Shown here one piece after another: positions 10,542-20,293 of a stretch of DNA of 64,000 nucleotides (position 1 is the stretch's first letter; each line of letters opens with the position of its first letter). Under the pieces are notes generated by a model. That model was not told the origin of the DNA and ran no database searches. It saw only the letters and a list, made by a program, of their open reading frames with translations. The stretch covers positions 558,001 to 622,000 of the forward strand of contig JAUSZU010000001.1 of the NCBI GenBank assembly GCA_030817875.1, read 5' to 3'. The DNA is from Flavobacterium sp. W4I14 (GTDB lineage Bacteria; Bacteroidota; Bacteroidia; Sphingobacteriales; Sphingobacteriaceae). The position numbers and the translations under genes were made by a program.

Positions 10542-10920
10542 TTTCCCACAGATTTAAGATTATATACGCAGATTAGATTGACTTTCCTCTGTGTTGATCT
10601 GCGAAATCAGCGGGAACCAAAAAGTAGCAAGGTTTATACTTTCTCCCGTAGCTTTAAGATGATTTCCGCAGAAATTATGATTGACTTTCCTCTGCGTTAA
10701 TCTGCGAATCAGCGGGAACCAAACGGTAGCGAGGTTTATATTTTTTCCCGCAGATTTAAGGTGATTTCCGCAGAAATTATGATTGACTTTCCTCTGCGTT
10801 AATCTGCGAAATCAGCGGGAACCAAAAAGTAGCAAGGCTTATACTTTTTCCCACAGATTAAAAAGACCTCACAGATTTTATAATTGCTGTTTTGCTCAGC
10901 CGTAATCTGCGAAATCCACT
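10542..10920 (+). repeat. Tandem array of about 3.7 palindromic 100-bp units
   Basis: Four units begin with a TTTCCCRCAGATTTAAG-like segment; their CCC landmarks lie at 10545, 10645, 10747 and 10850, giving periods of 100, 102 and 103 bp. Each full unit ends with AATCTGCGAAATCAGCGGGA, an imperfect inverted copy of its start, followed by ACCAAAAAGTAGCAAGG. The fourth is truncated. The units resemble the palindromic CAGATT/AATCTG intergenic repeats common in Sphingobacteriia and Flavobacteria. They fill most of the gap between the HTCS stop and the FAS1-SusCD promoter region, and could fold as consecutive hairpins that end the upstream transcript. Confidence 0.85.
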
Positions 10921-10975
10921 TCATTTACCTTCAAAACCACTCTTTTCACCAAATAACGAAAGCAATTCGTCAATT

Positions 10976-11012
10976 TTTGAAAACTCATTTTAGCGGTTTG
11001 AGATAGATTTGT
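10976..11012 (+). promoter_or_regulatory. Possible promoter for the FAS1-SusCD run
   Basis: TAGATTTG at 11005-11012 matches the Bacteroidota -7 consensus TAnnTTTG. A TTTG at 10976-10979 could be the -33 element, but the 25-base spacing is longer than the usual 17-23. Transcription from here would give a leader of about 190 nt before the start at 11213. The call rests only on this match. Confidence 0.35.
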
Positions 11013-11212
11013 ATTGAATAACCAAATATATAACTGAACAAGTAAGCCGATAGCTTAAAGATCTACATTGAATTTTATTAGCAGGATAGCCATCTATAAT
11101 ATCCTGGGTTTAGCGCAGAAATGAAAAGCAATTTTATTTCTCAATCGCTTTGCTGTATTCAATTTTTCTCTTCCGCCACTGCTTGCTTAAACCTGTACTA
11201 ACCAAATAATTT

Positions 11213-13492
11213 ATGACCAGACTTTTTATAAGTTCGTGTTGTTTTCTGTTTTTTCTGGCCGTTTTATCAGGATGCCAGAAAAAGGAATTTGATGCATTTT
11301 ATGAGCGCCCAGCAGGTTTGGGAGATCCCATTTACCAACAGCTTGAAGCCAGGGGCAATTTTAAACACTTAACCGCGGTAATTGACAAAGCTGGTTATAA
11401 AGATATTTTAAGCAAAACAGGCTGGTGGACTTTCTTTGCGCCAAATGATGCGGCTTTTGAACGTTTTTTTAAAGATCAGAATATTAAAGGTACTGCCGAG
11501 GTCAGCGATTCGATGGCTACCTCAATTGTAAAATATGCCTTGGTATACAATGCTTACCGCAAAGACCAATTGAGTAACTACCAAATGGCAGGCGGAGCAG
11601 AAACTGGTCTTGGTTTTGCCTTTAAAAGAAAAACTGCTTATTACGATTGGGTACAACAAAAGGGTGATGGGGTGCGGACAAAAGTTATCGCCACCAACCG
11701 CAATGTACAATCGGTTAGAGGCGTAAATACTTCTGCTTATGTAGACGGTGATAACAACAATAAATACATCCCTTATTTTACCACGGCATTTATGACCACT
11801 GGTGGTATGAGTGCCGGCGATTATAACGTGTTTTACCCAGGTTCTACTTACAATGGCTTTAACGTAGCTGCTGCGGCAGTGGTAAATATGGATATCAGTG
11901 CTGAGAATGGCATGATCCACGAGGTAGACCGTGTTACCCTGCCTTTAAAAAGCATCGACCAATATATCAGTAGCAATGCCAATTACAGCGAGTTTAAAGC
12001 ACTGCTCGATTCACTAAAATTTTATGTCTCTAATGCATACCAAACCCACCGCAACTTTGTAGCCACGGGCAGTTCCGATTCGGTGTATGTAAAAGGTTAT
12101 AACGGTTTATTGGCTTATTCTATCAATAATGAGAATTATCAGCAGCCTGGGGTAAACAGCTATCTGGCAAACGAATCTCAAAAATCAAGCTGGACCATCA
12201 TGGCGCCAACCAACGAGGCTTTTAGGGCTTACCGAAAAAAAATATTGGCCAAGTATGGCAATTCTTTCTTTAAAAGTACTCCACCAAGTATAGTAATCGA
12301 TTTCATTAATTCGCACATGTGGCCAACAGCTTTATGGCCAAGTAAATTTGCTCAAGGTCAAAATTACCTGCTCGAAACCACAACCCTGAACTTAGATAAT
12401 GCCGTGGATAAACAGATTTTGAGCAATGCCGTTTTTTATGGGGTAAACCAGGCGCACAGCTCAAATGTATTCCGGACGGTTTATGGTGTACCTTATCTTG
12501 ATCCGACTACCAATCTTACTTTATTAGCCTATGCTGATGGAGGCTCAGGCGTTAAAATATATACCACACAACCAGGCGTAAGGCAAACCTTATTGGTAAT
12601 GCCCGATGCGGTGGTAACAGCGGCAGGTTACCGCTACAACGAAGGCAGTATTGGTACCACAACTACTGCATGGGGCTACCGTACTTCGCCAACCGCAAGT
12701 TATTCGCATAACCAGATTTACCGTGATAATGCCTTTCGTTTGTTTAAAACAGGTGTTTTGCTTACGCCAACTGGCGAATTAAGCAGTTTGAGCGGTTCAG
12801 GTATTGTTGAAAGTCAGAGTGGCGATTATGTTCGCTACCGCAATGGAAAAATCCAGACCAGTGGAACAGTTGATACCGGTATCGATATCAACATTACCAA
12901 AACAGATGCAACTTCGATAAACGGCATTGTATATTATGTTGATGCGCCATTGGCTTTTACCGATAAAAATGTAGGTCAGCACCTGCAAAACCTGGCCACC
13001 AGTGATCCTACACGCTTTTCATCTTTTTACTGGTTTGTTTCAACTTCTTCACTCTACAATGCTACAACCAAAGCCATTTCAGGTATGAATACAGGTATTG
13101 ATAATAAATATACCATGTTGGTGCCCGATAATGCGGCTATTACACAAGCTATTAAAGATGGTTTATTACCTGGAACAAAAGCTACGGGTGCTTTACCTAC
13201 AGCGGCACCTACATCTGAGGCGCAGAAAGATATGGTAAGAAAATTTATCCTTTACCACATCATCAATGGCGAATCGGTAGCAGTTGACGGTAAAAAAGCC
13301 GATAACTATTTAACGCTGTTACAAACAGAATCTGGAGACAATACATTGCTGAACATCTTGAATCAGCCTAGTACCCTGATCATCACTGATCGGGCGGGAC
13401 GCACTACGCAGGTGAATTTCAGTTCGAGTAATCAGCTCTCTAACCGTACCCTTATTCATTCCATTTCCAATTATCTCAATTACAATAAGTAA
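11213..13492 (+). CDS. FAS1 (fasciclin) multi-domain lipoprotein
   Basis: A 759-residue lipoprotein with lipobox LSGC (Cys21). At least three fasciclin-like blocks can be recognised from their H1-type segment (TFFAPNDAAFERFF near residue 73, TIMAPTNEAFRAYRK near 325, TMLVPDNAAITQAI near 637). H2-type segments are also present (GMIHEVDRVTLP near 235, TLIHSISNYL at the end). FAS1 domains are adhesion or carbohydrate-binding modules, and in Bacteroidota they are often encoded beside susCD genes in pectin loci. It starts 7 bases after an AACCAAA motif (11200-11206) and ends 29 bases before the SusC gene, so it is the first gene of the operon. A role as a surface glycan-binding protein paired with SusD is inferred. 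Confidence 0.85.
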   Translation: MTRLFISSCCFLFFLAVLSGCQKKEFDAFYERPAGLGDPIYQQLEARGNFKHLTAVIDKAGYKDILSKTGWWTFFAPNDAAFERFFKDQNIKGTAEVSDSMATSIVKYALVYNAYRKDQLSNYQMAGGAETGLGFAFKRKTAYYDWVQQKGDGVRTKVIATNRNVQSVRGVNTSAYVDGDNNNKYIPYFTTAFMTTGGMSAGDYNVFYPGSTYNGFNVAAAAVVNMDISAENGMIHEVDRVTLPLKSIDQYISSNANYSEFKALLDSLKFYVSNAYQTHRNFVATGSSDSVYVKGYNGLLAYSINNENYQQPGVNSYLANESQKSSWTIMAPTNEAFRAYRKKILAKYGNSFFKSTPPSIVIDFINSHMWPTALWPSKFAQGQNYLLETTTLNLDNAVDKQILSNAVFYGVNQAHSSNVFRTVYGVPYLDPTTNLTLLAYADGGSGVKIYTTQPGVRQTLLVMPDAVVTAAGYRYNEGSIGTTTTAWGYRTSPTASYSHNQIYRDNAFRLFKTGVLLTPTGELSSLSGSGIVESQSGDYVRYRNGKIQTSGTVDTGIDINITKTDATSINGIVYYVDAPLAFTDKNVGQHLQNLATSDPTRFSSFYWFVSTSSLYNATTKAISGMNTGIDNKYTMLVPDNAAITQAIKDGLLPGTKATGALPTAAPTSEAQKDMVRKFILYHIINGESVAVDGKKADNYLTLLQTESGDNTLLNILNQPSTLIITDRAGRTTQVNFSSSNQLSNRTLIHSISNYLNYNK

Positions 13493-13521
13493 CAATTACA
13501 GATAAAACTAGATTATATAAG

Positions 13522-16500
13522 ATGAAAATATTTCTATATAAAATTTTCTGTCTATCTGTTATGATTTTAACAATCATGGGATATTCAGAAACCCTCCGTG
13601 CACAGCAGCCCGTTACCGTGCGCGGAAAAGTAACCGACAAAAAAGATAAGCTCGAGATTATAGGTGCCTCGGTCATTGAGGTAGATCAGAATAAAAGAAC
13701 CATTACCGGGGTAAGTACCGATATCAACGGGAATTTCGCCCTGCGGGTAACCAATACTAAAAACCAGCTTGTGGTATCATTTATTGGGTATAATAGCCAT
13801 AATGCTGGTGTGATTGGTAACCGCACAACCATAAATGTAACGTTGGAGCCAAGTTCGAACAGTTTACAGGAAGTGGTGTTAACCGCCAAAAAAATGGTTA
13901 ATAACGGAACAGGCTTAAACATAGCCGAGCGTAACTCTACTATTGCATCTGCAACGGTTAGCGGTAAAGCTTTAGAAGAATTGGCGGTAACTTCAATCGA
14001 TCAGGCTTTGGCCGGACGTTTATCAGGAGTAGATTTTGGTACCACTTCAGGAGATCCGGGAGCAGGAATGTCGATCAGGATCCGTGGTACTTCATCCATC
14101 AACGGTTCTGCAGAGCCGCTCATTGTACTTGATGGCATGCCCTATGAAACCGAAATTCCTTCTGATTTTAACTTCGGAACTGCCGATGAGCAGGGATATG
14201 CGCAGCTTTTAAATATTGCACCATCCGATATTAAAGATATCACCGTTTTAAAAGATGCAGCCTCTACTGCGGTTTGGGGATCGAGGGCGGCCAATGGTGT
14301 ACTTCTGATTAATACCAAACGTGGCGAAAGGGGAAGGCCTGTGGTATCATACAATTTTAAAGGTTCGATGGCACAGCAGCCTAATCCCATTCCTTTTTTA
14401 ACGGGCGATCAATACTCAATGCTCATTCCAGAAGCGGTAATGAATGCTACAGGTTTACCCCTCGACTTTTTAGGCAACAACGGACAGAATAAAGCCTTTC
14501 AATACGACCCGTCTGATGCCTATTATTACTACAACTATAGCAACAACACCGATTGGGTAAAACTGATTACCCGCAATGGCTATACACAAGATCACAACGT
14601 TTCGATGAGTGGGGGTGGTGAAAAAGCGCGTTATTATGCATCGGTTGGTTATTTAGGTCAAACCGGAACTACTTTGGGAACCGATTTATCAAGGATTACA
14701 GCCAAAATCAATCTCGATTATATCGTATCGAGCAAACTAAGGTTCAGGACGGATGTAACCTATACACATGTGGATAATAACCTTAATTATGATAAATCTT
14801 TACGTAGCACGGCGATTAATAAAATGCCAAACATGTCTGATTATGAGTATGATGAATATGGAAATAAAACTGCAGCATATTTCTCGCCAATCTCCAATAT
14901 TCAGGGCCTATATAAGGCAACTTATAATCCTTTGGCCATGGCGAATGAAGGTGCAAGCCATTTAATTGGTGAGCGCATTACGCCAAAATTTAATCTTCAG
15001 TACGATATTTCTCCGGTTTTATTTTCAACGGTAGATGTTCAATTCGATATTAATAACACCAAATCGAAAACCTTTTTACCTCAAATCGCTACAGGGCAAC
15101 CAAGTACCGAAACTACGGTAAACCGTGCTTCTGATGCTGATGGGGATTCGTACAACATTCAGTCGAAAATTAACCTGATTTACCGTCCGCATTTAAGCGA
15201 AAAGCATAATCTTCAGGGTTTGATTTCTTTTCAAACCAACGATACTAAATCGGCCTCTTATTCAGTTACTACATCAAATACGGCATCTTCAGAATTTCAG
15301 GATCCTTCCAATCCGTCCATCACCAATGGAACTGGTCTGGGCTTAAATTCCAGTCAGGCACAATCCAGAAGTGTGGGTGTGCTGTTGCAGGCACAATATG
15401 AATTTTTAGACCGTTACATCATCAACATGAATGGTAGGGTAGATGGTAACTCCAAATTCTCGCCAGATAACCGTTTTGGTCTTTTTCCGGGGATTTCTAC
15501 CCGATGGAGAATTTCGGGCGAACCTTTTATGAAAAACCTCAAGTTCATTGACGATCTAAGTTTACGCTTAAGTTATGGTGCAAGTGGAAAAGCACCAGGC
15601 AGCAACTATGCTTATTTTAACAATTACACACCATTTTCATGGTCGTATGCCGGTCGTGCAGCAGTTTATCCCTCTAATATCGAACTTTCCAGGTTGAAAT
15701 GGGAAACTGTAGTCGGTAAGAACCTGGGTTTCAATTTATGGCTATTTGATAGTCGTGTTAAAATCGACGCGGAAATTTATCAAAACACCACTAAAAACAT
15801 GTTTTACAATGACCTGAGGATCGCCGCTACTACTGGGTATAATGCCATTGATATGAACATTGGTACCATGAACAACAATGGTTGGGAAATCGGTATCAAT
15901 ACTACGCCTGTTAAAACCAAAAAATGGATTGTAAACTTTGATTTCAATATTTCGAGGAACATCAATTCCATCCAATCCATTTCAGAGTTCTACCCAAGAG
16001 AAAGTTCCATAGGACTTCCTGATCAGGGTGAATATAAGTCGTTCCTCCTGATCGGCAACCCTTTCGGATCTTATTACGGGTTTAAGTACAAAGGGGTGTA
16101 TAAAGATGCCGATGCTACGATTGCCAGAGATCAGAACGGGAAAGAAATTGTTGGACCAAACGGCCAGACCATTTACATGCGTTACAATTACCCAACGGTT
16201 GATTATGTATTCCAACCGGGTGATGCTATGTATGAAGACATTAATCACGATGGAAACATTGATGAAAAAGATATGGTTTACCTCGGCAATTCGGTACCCA
16301 AGTTTACAGGCGGTTTTGGGCCAAGCGTAATCTTTAATGGCAACCTGAAAGTACAGGCATTTTTTAGTTATCGCTACGGTTACGATATCGTAAACATGGC
16401 TAAAATTACCACCACCAATATGTATGGGGTAAACAACCAGAGTACTGCAGTTTTAAGGCGCTGGAGAAACCCTGGTGATGTAACTGATATGCCACGTGCT

Positions 16501-16800
16501 TTATACGGCGTAGGTTATAACTGGTTAGGCTCCGACCGTTATGTAGAAGACGCTTCCTTTATCCGTTTAAGCTCGGTTACCGTACGCTACAACTTTACCC
16601 AGAATATGCTGAAAAGGGTTGGTGTAAAAAGTGCCAGCATTTATGTAACCGGACAAAATTTATATACCTGGACGAAATATACCGGACAAGATCCTGATGT
16701 AACCTCTGTAGGGAGCAGTAATCCTTTTTCTTACGCAGCTGATGGCTCGCTTACTCCACCATCCAAAACCTTTACAATGGGCTTAACCCTTGGACTCTAA
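13522..16800 (+). CDS. susC-like: SusC/RagA-family TonB-dependent outer-membrane transporter 1
   Basis: This 1092-residue protein has a signal peptide (cleavage near Ala27), then a CarboxypepD_reg-like domain (about 30-118). The plug is clear from GMSIRIRGTSSING, PLIVLDGMPYETE and ITVLKDAASTAVWGSRAANG, and a 22-strand barrel ends in MGLTLGL. SusC proteins import oligosaccharides across the outer membrane using TonB energy, capped by the partner SusD. No STN domain is present, so it should not signal through an anti-sigma factor; regulation by the upstream HTCS is expected. The partner SusD starts 11 bases downstream. The substrate, probably a pectic oligosaccharide, is inferred from neighbouring lyase and GH28 genes. 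Confidence 0.95.
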   Translation: MKIFLYKIFCLSVMILTIMGYSETLRAQQPVTVRGKVTDKKDKLEIIGASVIEVDQNKRTITGVSTDINGNFALRVTNTKNQLVVSFIGYNSHNAGVIGNRTTINVTLEPSSNSLQEVVLTAKKMVNNGTGLNIAERNSTIASATVSGKALEELAVTSIDQALAGRLSGVDFGTTSGDPGAGMSIRIRGTSSINGSAEPLIVLDGMPYETEIPSDFNFGTADEQGYAQLLNIAPSDIKDITVLKDAASTAVWGSRAANGVLLINTKRGERGRPVVSYNFKGSMAQQPNPIPFLTGDQYSMLIPEAVMNATGLPLDFLGNNGQNKAFQYDPSDAYYYYNYSNNTDWVKLITRNGYTQDHNVSMSGGGEKARYYASVGYLGQTGTTLGTDLSRITAKINLDYIVSSKLRFRTDVTYTHVDNNLNYDKSLRSTAINKMPNMSDYEYDEYGNKTAAYFSPISNIQGLYKATYNPLAMANEGASHLIGERITPKFNLQYDISPVLFSTVDVQFDINNTKSKTFLPQIATGQPSTETTVNRASDADGDSYNIQSKINLIYRPHLSEKHNLQGLISFQTNDTKSASYSVTTSNTASSEFQDPSNPSITNGTGLGLNSSQAQSRSVGVLLQAQYEFLDRYIINMNGRVDGNSKFSPDNRFGLFPGISTRWRISGEPFMKNLKFIDDLSLRLSYGASGKAPGSNYAYFNNYTPFSWSYAGRAAVYPSNIELSRLKWETVVGKNLGFNLWLFDSRVKIDAEIYQNTTKNMFYNDLRIAATTGYNAIDMNIGTMNNNGWEIGINTTPVKTKKWIVNFDFNISRNINSIQSISEFYPRESSIGLPDQGEYKSFLLIGNPFGSYYGFKYKGVYKDADATIARDQNGKEIVGPNGQTIYMRYNYPTVDYVFQPGDAMYEDINHDGNIDEKDMVYLGNSVPKFTGGFGPSVIFNGNLKVQAFFSYRYGYDIVNMAKITTTNMYGVNNQSTAVLRRWRNPGDVTDMPRALYGVGYNWLGSDRYVEDASFIRLSSVTVRYNFTQNMLKRVGVKSASIYVTGQNLYTWTKYTGQDPDVTSVGSSNPFSYAADGSLTPPSKTFTMGLTLGL

Positions 16801-16810
16801 ATGATTAACC

Positions 16811-18364
16811 ATGAACAGAAAAATTAAATATACGCTACTGGTCTTCGTTACACTGCTTAGTGTTTTTGGAACATCTTGCAAGAAATGGCTGGATTTAAAA
16901 CCTCAGGATGGTTTAATCCGTGATGAATATTGGCAAACCAAAGAACAGCTTGATGCTGCAGTGATGGGCTGTTATGCCTCACTTTTAGGTGGAAGCAATA
17001 TACCTTTGGCCAAATACCTTTTTATCTGGGGCGAGCTCAGAGCGGATATGGTGGTGCCTGGTTTAGAAATCTCTTCCGACGATGACGAATCAAAACTGAG
17101 TGGATTGCTGAGGGATGAATATGATATTATGCGCACCCAGATTGCCTCTACAAATACGCTGGTAAACTGGGAGGCCATTTACAAAACCATCAATTATTGC
17201 AATACGGTAATCAAATTTGCACCTGAGGTAATCAATAGGGATAAAACCTTAACGCAAACGGCTTTGAACGGCTATTTAGCCGAAGCCCATGCTTTACGCG
17301 GACTAATGTATTTCTATCTGCTCCGCTCGTTTGGTGAGGTGCCACTTAAACTCGAACCCACTTATAACGATTCGCAGATTGGCGCTATTGCCAAAAATAC
17401 CCAGCAGGAAGTGTACCTGCAGGTGATTAAAGATTTGTTGTTTGGCAGCGAAAACGGACAGGTAACCTATGGCAGTATGGCCGAAGATCGGGGCAGAATG
17501 ACCAAATTTTCTGCTTACACCGCATTGGCCGATGCTTATTTATGGAATGAAGAATATCAAAAAAGTATCGATGCCTGCAATAAGGTAATCGAATCGGGTA
17601 AATATAGGCTGCTCCCAAATGGTACCCAACAGACAGATTTTTACAATACCGTATACCTTAACGGGAATTCGGTGGAAGGGATTTTTGAGTTTCAGTTTGA
17701 TAACCAAAAGCTCAATCCCTTTGCACCCATGTTCGGCATAACCGGAAGGGAATTCAGGGCAGCCGATTGGATAGCAGAAGGTGGATTGTTCGGAACAGAT
17801 TTGGCTAACCTGAGCAATAAAGATATCCGTGGAAATGGTACCTCGATGTTCGAAGCTAATTCTGCCATCTGCAAGTTTACCAATTTTAGAACGGCAGCGA
17901 CTTCTTTCACCCATTGGTTTGCGTATCGTTATTCGGACGTTTTATTAATGAAAGCCGAAGCCTTAACCTGGCTGGCACCTGGTAACAGTGCCAACGGAAC
18001 CCAGGCCATTGAATTGGTTGGTCAAATCAGGGCAGCCCGTAATGCACAGACTTTTGTAGCCGATAAATTTATCGAAATACCGGATCCTGCATTAACAGCT
18101 AATGTTTCGCAATATGTATTTGAAGAACGGGCACGCGAATTTGCGTTCGAAGGCAAACGGTGGTACGATATTTTGCGTAACGCTAAAAGAGGTAACTATG
18201 CAAACGAAAAACTGCTGATCGACATCGTTTCTGCCAGTGCACAACCAAGCAAGCAACAAACGGTAATCAATAAATACAGAGACCATAGGAGCCATTATTT
18301 TCCGATTTATTCTTATGAGTTACAAACAAACAAGGCGCTTGTTCAAAATCCATTTTATCAATAA
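16811..18364 (+). CDS. susD-like: SusD/RagB-family surface lipoprotein 1
   Basis: A 517-residue lipoprotein with Cys23 in FGTSCKK. The family pattern is plain: KWLDLKPQDGLIRDEYW after the Cys, TPR-like helices (EAHALRGLMYFYLLRSFGEV near 155-175) and the late signature YRYSDVLLMKAEALT followed by FEERAREFAFEGKRWYDI. SusD proteins sit over the extracellular face of SusC and help capture glycan. The gene follows its SusC by 11 bases and precedes a FAS1 gene by 24, consistent with a single transcript. Length is normal for the family. Confidence 0.95.
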   Translation: MNRKIKYTLLVFVTLLSVFGTSCKKWLDLKPQDGLIRDEYWQTKEQLDAAVMGCYASLLGGSNIPLAKYLFIWGELRADMVVPGLEISSDDDESKLSGLLRDEYDIMRTQIASTNTLVNWEAIYKTINYCNTVIKFAPEVINRDKTLTQTALNGYLAEAHALRGLMYFYLLRSFGEVPLKLEPTYNDSQIGAIAKNTQQEVYLQVIKDLLFGSENGQVTYGSMAEDRGRMTKFSAYTALADAYLWNEEYQKSIDACNKVIESGKYRLLPNGTQQTDFYNTVYLNGNSVEGIFEFQFDNQKLNPFAPMFGITGREFRAADWIAEGGLFGTDLANLSNKDIRGNGTSMFEANSAICKFTNFRTAATSFTHWFAYRYSDVLLMKAEALTWLAPGNSANGTQAIELVGQIRAARNAQTFVADKFIEIPDPALTANVSQYVFEERAREFAFEGKRWYDILRNAKRGNYANEKLLIDIVSASAQPSKQQTVINKYRDHRSHYFPIYSYELQTNKALVQNPFYQ

Positions 18365-18387
18365 TTGCTAACCAAAAAAATAAAGCT

Positions 18388-20142
18388 ATGAAACAGAATG
18401 TTAAAATAGTGCTGCTGGGATTATGCAGTTTATTTATGTGTCTTTGGGCTTGCCGGAAAGACTCGGTAGTACAGGGAACATCAAATGTGGTAAATATGAC
18501 CCAATATTTAAGTAATCACCCTGATCAGTTTTCAGAACTATCGAAGATTCTCGAAATCTCCGAAACCGCTTCTTTTTTGAATGCTTATGGATCTTACACA
18601 CTTTTTGCGCCAACCAACGAGGCCATTAAAGCTTATTTGCAAACCAAAGGTAAAAGTGCTGTAGCCGATGTTTCTGCTGCGGATTGGAAGAGTTTCATCC
18701 GTTTACACCTGCTAGAAGATTCTATACCAACCTCGAGGTTTACCGATGGCAAACTGTTCGATTTAACCATGTACGGCCAATATTTAACTACTTCTTCCGA
18801 GCTGATTTCGGGGGTGACAAAAATCCGTATCAACAGGCAGGCGAGTGTAATCCAGCCTAATATTTCAGTGGGAAATGGTTTGATCCACAGTATCGATCAT
18901 GTATTAACTCCTGCTACTTTAACCGTTGCGCAAACCGTTGCTGCAAATCCTGATTATTCGATTTTTACCGAAGCGCTGCGGGAAAGCGGTCTGTATGATA
19001 AACTAAATATCCTTCCAGCCGATAATCCTGATGAAAAGCAGAAATTTTTGACGGTAATTCCCGAAAGCAATGCCACACTCGCAGCTGCAGGTATTAACAG
19101 TTATGCAGCTTTGAAGGCCAGATATTCGGCTACAGGAAATGTAACACAGCCAACAGATGGTTTGCAGCTTTTTTTAAACTATCACATTTTATACGATGCC
19201 AAATATTTAGCCGATATCATCACCGCCAGTGCGCACAATACTTTAGCTCCATTGGAGGTTTTAACCTCAAAGCTTTCTGGCGAAATCGTGTTGATGAACG
19301 ATGATACCTTTAATGGTGTTTACGAACCTGGTTTTTCACTCCTTCGCGATAAAAGTGATGTTACGGCCAGTAATGGTGTAGTACATCAGCCTTCTGCACA
19401 TTTCGACATTAAAGTACGCGCACCATTCAGGGTAGATTTTGATGTTTGTGCTTTCCCGGAAATGTTGAAGAATACACAGTATTATAAAAAGAACAATTAT
19501 TTCTTTACCGGCGATGAGGCCGCTGCTTTAACCGAAATTAAATTTTCAGGTAGAGAAGAAGGTAAAGACCCAACCAAATCGCTGATTTATAGATATGGCA
19601 GTGCCGGAACTTCGACCAACTCGTACAACAAAGATATTTTGGTTATCCCACTGGCTACTGGAGGAACGTCAAATACTGCGGAATGGGTAGAATTTAGAAC
19701 ACCGTTGCTAATTAAAGGAAAATATAAAATCTGGGTATGTATTTATGCACAGGCCGAATCGAATACCACTACCGAGGTTCAGGCGAGTATTGGCTTGGAT
19801 GGCACTACCGATAGGGCTGCTTTATCCAATTCGCGCATTTTAAACTTTACGGTAAAACGCCCGGGAATAAACAAAGTAGTAAATGGGGTAACGGTGATTG
19901 ATGCCGATGCAGAAGAAGCTGTAGGTTTTAAAACCTATATGTCGAGTACGGCAGGCGCACAGATTGGAAAGTTAATGGGCATTGCAGATTTACCACAAAC
20001 AGGCCGTTATTGGTTACGTTTAAAAGCCATAAACGGCTCGCAGGCCACCAACAATGTCGATATGATCCACATTATTCCGGTTAACGACGACCAGCAATAC
20101 TGGAAATATAATGTTGATGGATCTAAAATACTAAGGCCATAA
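18388..20142 (+). CDS. FAS1-domain lipoprotein with beta-rich C-terminal domain
   Basis: A 584-residue lipoprotein (LWAC, Cys22). The first fasciclin block shows YTLFAPTNEAIKAY near residue 72 and GLIHSIDHVLTP near 165; a second, weaker block spans about 180-350. The C-terminal 230 residues are rich in beta-strand and aromatic residues and resemble an extracellular binding module, possibly of the DUF5108 type, but I cannot name it with confidence. It follows SusD 1 by 24 bases, with AACCAAA at 18370-18376 before the start. Together with its neighbour it is likely part of the SusC/SusD surface complex; this is inferred. Confidence 0.8.
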   Translation: MKQNVKIVLLGLCSLFMCLWACRKDSVVQGTSNVVNMTQYLSNHPDQFSELSKILEISETASFLNAYGSYTLFAPTNEAIKAYLQTKGKSAVADVSAADWKSFIRLHLLEDSIPTSRFTDGKLFDLTMYGQYLTTSSELISGVTKIRINRQASVIQPNISVGNGLIHSIDHVLTPATLTVAQTVAANPDYSIFTEALRESGLYDKLNILPADNPDEKQKFLTVIPESNATLAAAGINSYAALKARYSATGNVTQPTDGLQLFLNYHILYDAKYLADIITASAHNTLAPLEVLTSKLSGEIVLMNDDTFNGVYEPGFSLLRDKSDVTASNGVVHQPSAHFDIKVRAPFRVDFDVCAFPEMLKNTQYYKKNNYFFTGDEAAALTEIKFSGREEGKDPTKSLIYRYGSAGTSTNSYNKDILVIPLATGGTSNTAEWVEFRTPLLIKGKYKIWVCIYAQAESNTTTEVQASIGLDGTTDRAALSNSRILNFTVKRPGINKVVNGVTVIDADAEEAVGFKTYMSSTAGAQIGKLMGIADLPQTGRYWLRLKAINGSQATNNVDMIHIIPVNDDQQYWKYNVDGSKILRP

Positions 20143-20150
20143 TTAATAAT

Positions 20151-20225
20151 TAACCACAGATAAAAAGTATAAACACAGATCCAGTATTGAAAATCTGTGT
20201 TTATCTGTGTGCATCTGTGGTAAAA
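20151..20225 (+). repeat. Palindromic intergenic element (CACAGAT repeats)
   Basis: The 75 bases are a long imperfect inverted repeat: ACCACAGATAAAAAGTATAA AACACAGAT-type segments on the left face ATCTGTG, ATCTGTG and ATCTGTGGT on the right. It can fold as a long hairpin. It begins 8 bases after the upstream stop and lies inside the presumed operon, where it could cause partial termination or stabilise the upstream mRNA 3' end. It resembles in composition the larger array at 10542-10920. Confidence 0.7.
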
Positions 20226-20293
20226 AAAGCGTGCAGTTAATAACATCGCCTCTTATTGAGGAGTGACTTAAATAAAAAAATATACCAACCAAA

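Noticed and set aside
10542..10920. CRISPR array
   Set aside because: The repeats are contiguous 100-bp palindromic units without unique spacers, and no cas gene is present.
11522..11920. 132-residue minus-strand ORF within the first FAS1 gene
   Set aside because: It is an antisense shadow of a clear lipoprotein gene and has no independent features.
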